From: JBAXAB01 sp037142735
GTDB lineage: Bacteria; Patescibacteriota; Minisyncoccia; Phycocordibacterales; CAIZLB01
DNA length: 20,396 nucleotides
Assembly: GCA_037142735.1 (NCBI GenBank)
Contig: JBAXAB010000012.1
Location: 1-20,396, forward strand
Direction: 5' to 3'
The notes under the pieces are model-generated. The model searched no databases. It was not told the origin of the DNA and worked only from the letters and a program-made list of their open reading frames with translations. The translations under genes and the position numbers were made by a program. Numbering within the stretch: the first letter of the stretch is position 1; the number at the start of each line of letters is the position of its first letter. This document shows, in pieces, positions 6,719 to 14,356 of this stretch.

Positions 6719-7246
6719 ATGTTTCTCCGTAGGAAAACGGTGCTATTCGGTGCACCAATCAAACCGAATGATCTGTGGGGCAAAATCCAGGAAAAAATTT
6801 GGGGGATCAGGCGTCAAGATTACAAGCTGATCGAGCTGGCAATAAGGAGTATCATTGAACATCAGCGAAGCATCTGGAACCTTTATGTGCTTAAACGCCG
6901 CGGAATCGGCATCGCTTGTATTCCGGATGTTCCAGGCGAAACAGTTTACATGCGAAGCAGGGCTGTGCACATCAGGTTGCCCCTTGAAGATGTTTCGATC
7001 CATATCAGTTGGTCTACTGGTGCGGATGCCATCGGCCTTGGTCCTGACAATATCTCTGTGTGCTATTGGATGGATGCACACAAGCGTTTTGCTGCGAAAC
7101 TGTTAGGGGTGACGAATCGTCTTGTCATGAGTGAAGGAGCTAGGGTTTTTGGCACTCATTGTGTTAAGCCTCGCACTTTCCTTTGTGAGATGGACGGACA
7201 CGGCCACCCAAGCTTCCCACCAGCAGTCCAAGAAATCAACTTCTGA
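6719..7246 (+). CDS. Orphan higher-GC protein, unknown function
   Basis: A 175-residue protein I do not recognise. It starts with a basic segment (MFLRRKTVLFG), has a helical, Arg/Lys-rich half (about 20-70), then a predicted beta-rich half with GIGIACIPDVPGE, VHIRLPLEDVSIHISWSTGA and a C-terminal Cys/His-containing part (THCVKPRTFLCEMDGHGHPS). The GC content is about 50% in sampled lines against about 36% nearby, and codons such as CGC, CTG and GGC are more common, which suggests acquisition from elsewhere. A canonical promoter lies upstream and its stop overlaps the first base of a terminator stem, so it looks like an independent, expressed unit. A minus-strand ORF at 6743-7081 covers part of it but is less protein-like. 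No Shine-Dalgarno is visible. Confidence 0.55.
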   Translation: MFLRRKTVLFGAPIKPNDLWGKIQEKIWGIRRQDYKLIELAIRSIIEHQRSIWNLYVLKRRGIGIACIPDVPGETVYMRSRAVHIRLPLEDVSIHISWSTGADAIGLGPDNISVCYWMDAHKRFAAKLLGVTNRLVMSEGARVFGTHCVKPRTFLCEMDGHGHPSFPPAVQEINF

Positions 7247-7297
7247 AACCGGCACCCTTTTGTTTCCTGATAAGGAGATAACAGTGTGCTGGTTTTT
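7246..7297 (+). terminator. Intrinsic terminator after the orphan gene
   Basis: The arms 7246-7255 and 7286-7295 pair over 10 bp (one G-U) and are followed by further T residues. The 30-nt loop holds a small inner CCT/AGG hairpin. The stem begins at the last base of the TGA stop of the gene at 6719-7246. Confidence 0.6.
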
Positions 7298-7301
7298 GAT
7301 T

Positions 7302-7754
7302 TTACTTTAAATCCCTCGCAATATCTCTTCCCGCTTCACGCTTTTTAATACTTTCTCTTTTATCAAATTTTTTCTTACCTCTTGCGAGTGCTATTTCAAT
7401 TTTAATTCGGTTATTCTTCATATATACAGAGAGGGGGATAAGCGTCAGTCCACTATTTTTTGTTCCTACAATTGAATCTAGTTCAGAAATCTCTTTTTTT
7501 GAAATAAGTAATTTTCTTTCACGATCAGGCACAAAGTCAGCTGGATGGTTATTGGCTTGATATGCGGATATGGTTGCATGGACTAAAAATATTTCACCTT
7601 GGCGGACGGTAATATAGGATCCGTCGAGGGAGGCCTTGCCCGCTTTTAATGCTTTCACTTCAAAACCCTGCAATTCAATACCAGCTTCAATTGTACGTTG
7701 AATTTCATAGGTGAAAGTGGCTTTTCGGTTGTAGATCAGCTGTTTCTGGTTCAT
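7302..7754 (-). CDS. smpB: SsrA-binding protein SmpB
   Basis: A 150-residue SmpB, the partner of tmRNA in freeing stalled ribosomes. The oligonucleotide-binding barrel shows IYNRKATFTYEI, the conserved ELQGFEVKALKAGKASLDGS region (residues about 28-48), YITVRQGEIFLVHATISAY, and RERKLLISKKEI. The tail LARGKKKFDKRESIKKRE is the usual basic C-terminus that becomes a helix in the mRNA channel. Length is normal. ATG 7754 is 9 nt from a TATTAT box. The gene diverges from ftsH with 50 nt between starts. The tmRNA gene itself is not in this window. Confidence 0.95.
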   Translation of the reverse strand: MNQKQLIYNRKATFTYEIQRTIEAGIELQGFEVKALKAGKASLDGSYITVRQGEIFLVHATISAYQANNHPADFVPDRERKLLISKKEISELDSIVGTKNSGLTLIPLSVYMKNNRIKIEIALARGKKKFDKRESIKKREAGRDIARDLK

Positions 7755-7763
7755 AAGAGCTCA

Positions 7764-7769
7764 ATAATA
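7764..7769 (-). promoter_or_regulatory. -10 element TATTAT for smpB
   Basis: On the minus strand TATTAT, preceded by TGG (extended -10), ends 9 nt before the smpB ATG at 7754. Confidence 0.45.
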
Positions 7770-7790
7770 CCAAAGTTCCTCAAAATGTTA

Positions 7791-7796
7791 TATACT
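7791..7796 (+). promoter_or_regulatory. -10 element TATACT for ftsH
   Basis: TATACT ends 8 nt before ATG 7805 in the 50-nt gap between the divergent smpB and ftsH genes. No good -35 was found. It predicts a leaderless ftsH mRNA. Confidence 0.45.
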
Positions 7797-7804
7797 CGTC
7801 GGAT

Positions 7805-9757
7805 ATGACGAATACAAACAACCAAAACAAGCGACCACAAAGAGGTGGTCAGCAAGCACCAAAACCCTTACCAAAAAAGAGCTCAAAGAACCTATTTTTC
7901 AATAATATTTTCGGTAGCATTTTAATTTTTGCGTTTTTGGTAGTTTTGTATACTTTTACTATTGGCTCAACTAAACCGATCGACACTATTAGTCTGTCCG
8001 ATGTTGCCAATGATATTTCCGGAGGAAAAGTTTCTAGTATTGTAGTAACAGGTGATAACTTAACAATTCAATATGTAGATAAAACTGAAAAGCAGGCCAA
8101 AAAGGAGACACAGGATTCATTGTCGCAATCACTTGCAAACCTCGGTGTCGCAAAAGAGAAAATTGCAGCGGTTCAGATTACTAATAAGGACGATACGGGC
8201 CTATTGTACTGGTTAGGAAACATTTTGCCGTTCTTATTGCCGATACTTCTGGTTATATTTATCGTGTGGTACCTCAGTCGCCAGGTTAAGGGTGCGAATG
8301 TTCAGGCCTTGTCATTTGGGCAATCTCGAGCTCGTATGATTAATCCAGAAGATAAAGGATCACGAGTGACATTCAAAGATGTTGCAGGTGCCAAAGAAGC
8401 CAAAGAAGAATTGGCTGAAATTGTAGACTTCCTAAAAAATCCTCAAAAGTTTTTAGATATTGGTGCGCGAATTCCGAAGGGAATACTCCTCATGGGTGCA
8501 CCAGGAACAGGTAAGACATTACTTGCACGAGCTGTTGCAGGGGAAGCAGGTGTAGCGTTCTTTTCAATCTCGGGTTCTGAATTCGTAGAAATGTTTGTGG
8601 GTGTTGGTGCCTCACGTGTACGTGACTTGTTCCAAATGGCCAAGCATACCGCTCCCGCGATTATCTTTATAGATGAAATTGATGCAGTCGGACGCTTAAG
8701 AGGTTCAGGTTATGGAGGAGGAAATGACGAGCGTGAACAGACTTTGAACCAAATTTTGGTTGAAATGGACGGTTTCGAGCCGAATGAAAAAGTGATTGTG
8801 ATGGCGGCTACTAACCGACCAGATGTGTTAGACCCAGCACTTCTTCGACCTGGACGATTTGATCGTCGTGTTTCAATTGATTTACCTGATCGTACAGATA
8901 GATTAGAAATCTTAAAGGTACACACCCGAAACAAACCTTTTGCAGAGGATGTAAATTTGGATGTAATCGCAGAGCGAACTCCTGGATTTTCTGGTGCAGA
9001 TTTGCATTCACTTACAAACGAAGCGGCGATTATCGCAGCGCGTGAGAGCAGGAAAACTATTGGTCAGTACGATTTGATCCGATCAATTGAAAAAGTGATG
9101 CTCGGTCCCGAACGAAAGAGTCATTTGTTATCAAAGCGCGAAAAAGAATTAACTGCGTATCACGAAGCCGGTCATGCAATCGTTGCATCAGTGTTGGAAC
9201 ACGCAGATCCAGTACACAAGGTTTCAATTATCTCTCGAGGACGTGCTGCGGGGTATACTTTGAAATTACCTTTAGAGGATCGAAAGATGCAGTCAAAGAA
9301 TGAATTCAAGGATGACTTAGCGGTTGCACTCGGTGGTTATGTTGTAGAGAAAAATATATTTAATGACTTAACGACAGGAACTTCAAATGATCTTCAGGTT
9401 TCAACAGCGTTAGCGCGTGACATGGTTGCAAAATATGGTATGTCAGAAAAAATTGGTCCGGTGGCGTTTGAGACTTTCCAAGGTGCCCGATTGAATCCAT
9501 CGGTTGCATTTCCTGAGAGAGATTATTCTGAAGTAGTTGGTGCGACGATTGATAGTGAGGTGAGTGCTTTGATGAAAGAGGCATATGAGAGAGCGTTTAA
9601 AATTATCATGACAGATCATCGAAAAGTACTGGATATTATTGCAAAGGCTTTGATTGAAAAGGAGACATTAGAGCGAGCAGACTTCGAACAGATTTTGACT
9701 GCGAACGGAATTATTGTGAAGAAAAAGAAGGAGTTTGTGGCAGGGGAGTTTGCGTAA
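7805..9757 (+). CDS. ftsH: ATP-dependent zinc metalloprotease FtsH
   Basis: A 650-residue membrane protease that unfolds and degrades membrane and some cytosolic proteins as a hexamer. A basic N-terminal tail rich in Gln/Lys/Pro precedes the first membrane span (about 30-50); a small outer domain follows, then the second span (about 135-157). The AAA+ domain has Walker A GAPGTGKT (231-238), Walker B with DEID at 290-293, and the second region of homology around RPGRFDRRV. The FVG pore motif is seen in EMFVGVGASRV. The protease domain has HEAGH (His453, Glu454, His457) and Asp529 in TSNDLQ as the third zinc ligand. All key residues are present. ATG 7805 fits the close -10. It is followed by a tRNA with its own promoter. 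Confidence 0.97.
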   Translation: MTNTNNQNKRPQRGGQQAPKPLPKKSSKNLFFNNIFGSILIFAFLVVLYTFTIGSTKPIDTISLSDVANDISGGKVSSIVVTGDNLTIQYVDKTEKQAKKETQDSLSQSLANLGVAKEKIAAVQITNKDDTGLLYWLGNILPFLLPILLVIFIVWYLSRQVKGANVQALSFGQSRARMINPEDKGSRVTFKDVAGAKEAKEELAEIVDFLKNPQKFLDIGARIPKGILLMGAPGTGKTLLARAVAGEAGVAFFSISGSEFVEMFVGVGASRVRDLFQMAKHTAPAIIFIDEIDAVGRLRGSGYGGGNDEREQTLNQILVEMDGFEPNEKVIVMAATNRPDVLDPALLRPGRFDRRVSIDLPDRTDRLEILKVHTRNKPFAEDVNLDVIAERTPGFSGADLHSLTNEAAIIAARESRKTIGQYDLIRSIEKVMLGPERKSHLLSKREKELTAYHEAGHAIVASVLEHADPVHKVSIISRGRAAGYTLKLPLEDRKMQSKNEFKDDLAVALGGYVVEKNIFNDLTTGTSNDLQVSTALARDMVAKYGMSEKIGPVAFETFQGARLNPSVAFPERDYSEVVGATIDSEVSALMKEAYERAFKIIMTDHRKVLDIIAKALIEKETLERADFEQILTANGIIVKKKKEFVAGEFA

Positions 9758-9786
9758 TTGCGAAGACTCAATCTTCCTTGTACTAT
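9758..9786 (+). promoter_or_regulatory. Promoter of the tRNA gene
   Basis: TTGCGA (9758-9763) and TACTAT (9781-9786) are 17 nt apart, directly after the ftsH stop. The predicted start is one to three bases before the mature tRNA 5' end at 9795, so almost no 5' leader would need trimming. Confidence 0.5.
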
Positions 9787-9794
9787 AGACTCAC

Positions 9795-9870
9795 GCGAGT
9801 GTAGCTCAGTTGGTAGAGCAGACGTCTTATACACGTCCGGTCCATGGTTCGAATCCATGCACTCGCACCA
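9795..9870 (+). tRNA. tRNA-Ile (anticodon UAU)
   Basis: A complete 76-nt cloverleaf. The acceptor stem is GCGAGTG with CACTCGC, the D stem GCTC/GAGC, the anticodon stem GACGT/ACGTC, and the T arm CATGG-TTCGAAT-CCATG. The anticodon loop is CTTATAC, giving anticodon TAT, which reads AUA (Ile). A73, A37, the U12-A23 pair and the C29-G41 pair agree with known Ile identity features. CCA is encoded. Most bacteria read AUA with a CAU tRNA modified to lysidine, so a UAU tRNA is notable. The recG stop on the other strand is 2 nt away. Confidence 0.93.
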
Positions 9871-9872
9871 GT

Positions 9873-12026
9873 TTACTCAAAATGTACATCCTCTCTCCTT
9901 GCGACCTCTTCGCCTAGGAGTGGATTTTTATTGAGTTGTGGATCCTTAGCAATTATTTCTTTCGCTTCCTTTCTTGCTGCTTCAACCATTTTTAAATTTT
10001 TAATTGCTTCCATGGCGATATCAGAAATACCCCATTGTTTTCCTATATATAGTTCACCAGCTCCTCTAAGTTTTAAATCTAGTTCGGACAACTCAAAACC
10101 GTTTTTGGCAGTTTTGAATGCATCAAGACGATCTGAGGTTTTTTCACTCTTACTATCCGTAAATACAAAACAATACGGCTGGTGATTTCCTCGAACGACA
10201 CGTCCTCTCAATTGATGTAATTGAGCGAGGCCGTAGCGATGACCATCTTCGATCAAGATAATATTAGCATTGGGCACATTCACTCCCACTTCTACCACCG
10301 AGGTTGAAACAAGAATGTCTATCTCGTAGGCATAAAATTTTTTCATAATTTTTTCCTTATCAGCGGGTTTCATTTTGCTGTGCATGATTTCAATTCTGTA
10401 ATCTTTAAAAATTCCTTTCTTTAATTTAAATGCCTCTTGTTTAACCGATTTTGCAATCAGTGCACCAACTTTGTCAGGATCTGACTCTTCAATGCGAGGA
10501 CAGATGACATAAGCCTGGCGTCCGGCTTTTAATTCATCTAAAACTTTTTCATGAACATTTTTGCGGTTCCTTTCGGTCACCAATTCTGTAATGATTTTCT
10601 TTCGACCGCTTGGCATTTGATCGAGTACTGATAAATCTAAGTCTCCATACAAAGTGAGAGCTAGAGTGCGGGGAATTGGAGTCGCAGTCATTGAAAGGAG
10701 GTGAGGAACAAGGTCATGTTTTCGCGTCAATTTTTGGCGCTGAGCTGTTCCAAAACGATGTTGCTCATCAATGATGACTAGTGCAAGATTTTTAAATCTA
10801 ACAGATTTCTGAATTAATGCGTGAGTACCAATGACAATGGAAATTTCACCACTTGCAACCCACTTTAAAAATTGAGGTCTCGAGATATTGGTCCATCCGG
10901 ATGGGCTGACTTTTGATGGAAATTTTTTGCAGCCATTTCCAGTGATCAGTCCGATTGAAATTGGCATATGCGAGAATAGCTTTATAAAAGATTCGAAATG
11001 CTGATTTGCGAGGATTTCGGTCGGGGCCATATAACCAACTTGGAGGTGTCCATATTTCTGATTTTTAGGAATAGTTGTAATGGTGGCATAAGAGGCAAGG
11101 GCTGCCACCGCTGTCTTTCCAGACCCTACATCACCCTCAAGTAGACGTGACATGGGGGATCCACTTTTTATATCGTTCAAAATATCAGCAAGGGCACCTA
11201 CTTGTCCGTCGGTCAGCGGAAAGCCGAATCGATTTTTAAATTTTTCTATACCCTCGGATCCAGTATCAATGACAAATGACTTTTCCTTGGCTAGTTCGTA
11301 TCTGATTTGTTGATTTTTCAGTTGAATAAACAATACTTCTTCAAAGGCAAAGCGTTTACGGGCGACGGTCGCGTCGTCATTATTTTTTGGTCCATGAATC
11401 CAAATCAAAGCTGTTTGGATAGTAGGTAGATTATATTTTTCTCGTAAATAGTCAGGAATAGGGTCTGGGATATTCGCGTAACTTTTGTCCTTAAAAATTC
11501 TTTGCAGGGTGTGATATATCCAACTGGTACTCACTCCTCGAGTTTCTGCATACACTGGATTCATGCCTTCTTTTACACCTTCTCCAAATAATCCGTCACC
11601 AATATTATCTGGAATAACCGCAACCGATTCAATTTCTGGATTTAAAATTGCAAAATTACCTGCACGTTCTGAAATTTTTCCTTGAACTTTAACCAAAGAA
11701 TCTTCTTGAATTATTTTAGCTATGTATGGTTGATGAAACCACATTAATTTAATTTTTCCTGTACTGTCTGAAAGCGTTCCCTCGGCCATGGCTACTTTAC
11801 TTTTAAAAGATTTTTTAGTAGCCAGTTTTGAAACCTGGCCATACAGTGTTACTGTTTCCCTCGGCTTCACATCACGAATAAATGTTCCAGAGGAAACCGA
11901 GCCATAACGCTGAGGAAAATAGTACAAGAGATCTCGTACTGATTGAATGCCAATTTTTTTTAAACCCAATAATGTCTCAGGGTGAGGTCGTGTGATGCTG
12001 GTAATCGGGGTGTCTAGGAAATTCAT
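9873..12026 (-). CDS. recG: ATP-dependent DNA helicase RecG
   Basis: A 717-residue superfamily-2 helicase that remodels stalled forks and Holliday junctions. The N-terminal wedge with an OB fold (about 50-140) includes VTLYGQVSKL and KIKLMWFHQPY. Helicase motifs: the Q-like region LTDGQ (271-275), Walker A GDVGSGKT (298-305), APTEILANQH (motif Ia), DEQHRFG (motif II; RecG-type DEQH), MTATPIPRTL (motif III), then HSKM, STSVVEVGVNVPNA and QLHQLRGRVVRG (motifs IV-VI). The C-terminal TRG-like region follows (FELSELDLKLRGAGELYG-type sequence near residue 630). Length is in the normal range. It is the last of three minus-strand genes and probably shares a transcript with the small gene 27 nt upstream. 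It converges on the tRNA. Confidence 0.96.
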   Translation of the reverse strand: MNFLDTPITSITRPHPETLLGLKKIGIQSVRDLLYYFPQRYGSVSSGTFIRDVKPRETVTLYGQVSKLATKKSFKSKVAMAEGTLSDSTGKIKLMWFHQPYIAKIIQEDSLVKVQGKISERAGNFAILNPEIESVAVIPDNIGDGLFGEGVKEGMNPVYAETRGVSTSWIYHTLQRIFKDKSYANIPDPIPDYLREKYNLPTIQTALIWIHGPKNNDDATVARKRFAFEEVLFIQLKNQQIRYELAKEKSFVIDTGSEGIEKFKNRFGFPLTDGQVGALADILNDIKSGSPMSRLLEGDVGSGKTAVAALASYATITTIPKNQKYGHLQVGYMAPTEILANQHFESFIKLFSHMPISIGLITGNGCKKFPSKVSPSGWTNISRPQFLKWVASGEISIVIGTHALIQKSVRFKNLALVIIDEQHRFGTAQRQKLTRKHDLVPHLLSMTATPIPRTLALTLYGDLDLSVLDQMPSGRKKIITELVTERNRKNVHEKVLDELKAGRQAYVICPRIEESDPDKVGALIAKSVKQEAFKLKKGIFKDYRIEIMHSKMKPADKEKIMKKFYAYEIDILVSTSVVEVGVNVPNANIILIEDGHRYGLAQLHQLRGRVVRGNHQPYCFVFTDSKSEKTSDRLDAFKTAKNGFELSELDLKLRGAGELYIGKQWGISDIAMEAIKNLKMVEAARKEAKEIIAKDPQLNKNPLLGEEVARREDVHFE

Positions 12027-12053
12027 CAGTTGTTGTTAAATTAGGTTTTCTAT

Positions 12054-12281
12054 CTAAGGGTTCAGATGGGTTCTGGGCGTCTGTTTGTTTGGTCTGGTAT
12101 TTTCAGGTGTGACATTTGGATAGTAAACTTCATCTGAAGAGGTAGAGACTTTACCAGTCGTAGCAATATCAAAAGATTGAAAGACAGAGAAACCTTTAAA
12201 GATCCACCATGCAACAGGTACAAGCAACAAAATTGCAAAGACGATTACCAATATAAATGCTAGTCCATGACGCCACCACAT
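12054..12281 (-). CDS. Small single-span membrane protein, unknown function
   Basis: A 75-residue protein: MWWRHG, one strong hydrophobic span (about 7-29), then an outside-type tail rich in Ser, Thr, Asn and Pro that ends NKQTPRTHLNP. It resembles a short anchored extracytoplasmic peptide; I do not recognise a family. ATG 12281 sits 9 nt after a perfect TATAAT, which supports it being a real gene in spite of its length. recG follows 27 nt downstream. Confidence 0.6.
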   Translation of the reverse strand: MWWRHGLAFILVIVFAILLLVPVAWWIFKGFSVFQSFDIATTGKVSTSSDEVYYPNVTPENTRPNKQTPRTHLNP

Positions 12282-12290
12282 ATGCTTTGT

Positions 12291-12319
12291 ATTATATGCC
12301 TAATTACGTCTTCTTCCAA
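12291..12319 (-). promoter_or_regulatory. Promoter of the small gene and recG
   Basis: On the minus strand TTGGAA (12314-12319) and TATAAT (12291-12296) are 17 nt apart. The -10 ends 9 nt before ATG 12281. The -35 lies inside the end of the upstream BI-1 gene. Confidence 0.5.
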
Positions 12320-13019
12320 AGAAGCGTAGGAGGTCTAAGAATAAGTTTATAAAGTCTAGGTAAAGGGTCAGTGCCCCTATGATGGCCGCCTTTGCTGCTG
12401 ATTCAGAATCTTGACGGACTGTTGCAGCCAAGCTTTTAATTTTTTGAGTGTCGTATGCCGTAAGTACTGTGAATACCAGTACCCCTATGCCTGAGAGTAC
12501 AAGATCTACATTAGAACTTCTTACAAACAAATTCACAAGGCCAGCAAGAACGAGACCGATAAGACCCATAAAAGCAATCTGGCCAATTTTTGATAAATCA
12601 GCTTTGGTGATGTGTCCATAAATACTGATTACTCCAAACATTCCAGCTGTAATAAAGAAGACGGTATTAATCGACTCTGTAGTGTAAGCCATGAATACAG
12701 TCGATAGCGTTAATCCTGTCAGGAAAGAATAAAGAATAAAGACCACGGATGCGGTGTGAGAAGACATTTTATTTATTCCACGACTAAGCCACACTACAAG
12801 CAAGATTTGAGCAATGAGTAATCCGTAAAATAAAAATGGAGTTCCAAAAATAAAATTAACCCAGGAGTCAGTTGAAGCAACGAAATATGCCACAAGCCCT
12901 GACAGCAAGAGGCCGGCACACATCCACGTGTATACTCTTTGAAAAAAAGATCGGGTATCGTCTGAGGTGGAGAGTCTTTCGGCGACGAGCGGTTGGTTGC
13001 TGTTTTGGTTTGGATTCAT
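12300..13019 (-). CDS. Bax inhibitor-1 (BI-1/YccA) family membrane protein
   Basis: A 239-residue protein with seven hydrophobic spans from about residue 32 to 225, which is the topology of the BI-1/YccA/YbhL group. The start DDTRSFFQRVYTWMCAGLLLSG and the segment near the end with LTAYDTQKIK and GALTLYLDFINLFLDLLRFFG are typical of this family; the paired Asp residues there (in YDTQ and YLDF) correspond to the pH-sensing/calcium-leak site described for BsYetJ. In bacteria, YccA binds FtsH and limits its action, and ftsH lies nearby, but a link here is only inferred. ATG 13019 lies 6 nt from a TAAAAT box. Confidence 0.92.
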   Translation of the reverse strand: MNPNQNSNQPLVAERLSTSDDTRSFFQRVYTWMCAGLLLSGLVAYFVASTDSWVNFIFGTPFLFYGLLIAQILLVVWLSRGINKMSSHTASVVFILYSFLTGLTLSTVFMAYTTESINTVFFITAGMFGVISIYGHITKADLSKIGQIAFMGLIGLVLAGLVNLFVRSSNVDLVLSGIGVLVFTVLTAYDTQKIKSLAATVRQDSESAAKAAIIGALTLYLDFINLFLDLLRFFGRRRN

Positions 13020-13025
13020 GGGTGT

Positions 13026-13031
13026 ATTTTA
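13026..13031 (-). promoter_or_regulatory. Weak -10 element TAAAAT for the BI-1 gene
   Basis: On the minus strand TAAAAT ends 6 nt before ATG 13019. It fits the close-spacing pattern but differs from consensus at one position and has no obvious -35. Confidence 0.3.
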
Positions 13032-13092
13032 GGCTAATATGGGGCCATTTTAGCACATCTCAAGTTGGCTGTATTGTAAGGGTAAAATCCGT

Positions 13093-13098
13093 TACAAT
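13093..13098 (+). promoter_or_regulatory. -10 element TACAAT for ung
   Basis: TACAAT ends 6 nt before ATG 13105, again predicting a leaderless mRNA. A TTGTAA lies 13 nt upstream, closer than usual for a -35. Confidence 0.4.
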
Positions 13099-13104
13099 AT
13101 CGGC

Positions 13105-13770
13105 ATGAATGTGAAAATGGAGGCTTCCTGGAGAGTCGCTTTGAAGGAGGAATTCGATAAACCTTACTTTAACAACCTTTCAAAATTTGTGAAGGGAGAG
13201 TATTTACATAAAACTATATATCCGAATCCAAAAGATGTTTTTAGGGCTTTTGATCTGTGTCCATTTGAAAAAGTACGAGTAGTGATTATCGGGCAGGATC
13301 CCTATCATGGAGTAAACCAGGCAAATGGCCTGTGTTTCGCAGTTTATGAAGGAGTTAGAATTCCGCCGTCACTAAAAAATATTTTTAAAGAGATCGAGAG
13401 TGATTTGGGTTTTATACCAGAACAAAATGGAGATTTGTCGAGATGGGCCAAACAGGGGATTTTATTATTAAATGCGACTCTGACTGTGGAGGCACAAACT
13501 CCGGGTTCGCATCAAAAAAAGGGTTGGGAAGATTTCACGGATGCAGTTATTCAAAAATTGTCAGAGGAAAGAGAACGTCTGGTTTTTATTTTGTGGGGAA
13601 ATTATGCAAAACAAAAAGGTTCAATCATTGATCGCAAAAAACATTTAGTGTTAGAGTCTCAGCATCCGTCACCATTTTCTGCACATAATGGATTTTTTGG
13701 GTCGAAACCATTTAGTAAAGTGAATAAATATTTGAAAGAGAAGGGAGTAGGGGAAATTGATTGGAGGTAA
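13105..13770 (+). CDS. ung: Uracil-DNA glycosylase (family 1)
   Basis: A 221-residue family-1 uracil-DNA glycosylase that removes uracil from DNA as the first step of base excision repair. The catalytic water-activating loop is GQDPYHG (Asp65, His68), followed by the uracil-stacking Phe in GLCFAV. The middle has GILLLNATLTVE with the uracil-binding Asn, then LWGNYAKQKG, and the Leu-loop motif HPSPFS with His187. All key residues are present and the length is normal. ATG 13105 fits the close -10; a second in-frame ATG 12 nt later would also keep the domain. It converges with the next minus-strand gene with 3 nt between the stops. Confidence 0.96.
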   Translation: MNVKMEASWRVALKEEFDKPYFNNLSKFVKGEYLHKTIYPNPKDVFRAFDLCPFEKVRVVIIGQDPYHGVNQANGLCFAVYEGVRIPPSLKNIFKEIESDLGFIPEQNGDLSRWAKQGILLLNATLTVEAQTPGSHQKKGWEDFTDAVIQKLSEERERLVFILWGNYAKQKGSIIDRKKHLVLESQHPSPFSAHNGFFGSKPFSKVNKYLKEKGVGEIDWR

Positions 13771-13773
13771 TTT

Positions 13774-14355
13774 CTATTTCCTCCAAAAACGTTTAATAAG
13801 AAAGAAATATAAAGTCCCGACTGTGACAACAAGGGTGATTGGATACAACCAGACTGCAAAACCAGAATCGTGACCGAGCATGACAGTGATTAAGTTTAAA
13901 ATGACCCCGATTAAAAAAATGGTCCAAGCCAGGAGACTTTCACTTCTAGGATTTCGGATAGATTTTTTAATTGTGGGTATATACCCACTTATATAGATAA
14001 TTAAATTGGCGACAAGTGCAATAAGTGCACTTCCAGTCATAAGCCAAATAATTAAACCAAGCAGAGAAACTACTAAAGATATTTTATCTGTTTTGGACCA
14101 CCCACCTGTGCCAAGTCGAAGTGAGAGGATAAAAATAACAAAACAGCCAATTGCATCAGCAATGGGGACCCAGATGGCTTCGTGTGTACCTGTCTCATGC
14201 ACTCCAAATAAAATAATTAAAGTTGAAAGTGACCAGATACACCAACTGGCACGATTTGGGATGTCGGTGCCTCTGATGACTTCGTATATATATGGAATAT
14301 AACCTGTAATTAAGAATATTCCTGAGATGATTCCGAGATAGTAGGGTAATGACAT
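13774..14355 (-). CDS. PQ-loop-like membrane protein with internal repeat
   Basis: A 193-residue integral membrane protein with about seven hydrophobic spans. Two segments match each other: GYIPYI with Arg28 and RASW ending at Trp38, and GYIPTI with Arg134 and SESLLAW ending at Trp144. The pattern GYxPxI...R...S...W is like the PQ-loop/SemiSWEET triple-helix bundle, here duplicated as in SWEET and PQ-loop transporters. Substrate cannot be read from the sequence. The start is 1 nt after the stop of the upstream metallopeptidase-like gene, so the two form an operon. The family call is an inference from the repeat pattern; a plain 'hypothetical membrane protein' is the safe alternative. Confidence 0.7.
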   Translation of the reverse strand: MSLPYYLGIISGIFLITGYIPYIYEVIRGTDIPNRASWCIWSLSTLIILFGVHETGTHEAIWVPIADAIGCFVIFILSLRLGTGGWSKTDKISLVVSLLGLIIWLMTGSALIALVANLIIYISGYIPTIKKSIRNPRSESLLAWTIFLIGVILNLITVMLGHDSGFAVWLYPITLVVTVGTLYFFLIKRFWRK

Positions 14356-14356
14356 T

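Noticed and set aside
6743..7081. A 112-codon minus-strand ORF inside the higher-GC gene.
   Set aside because: The plus-strand ORF is longer and is framed by a promoter and a terminator on its own strand; the minus ORF has neither.
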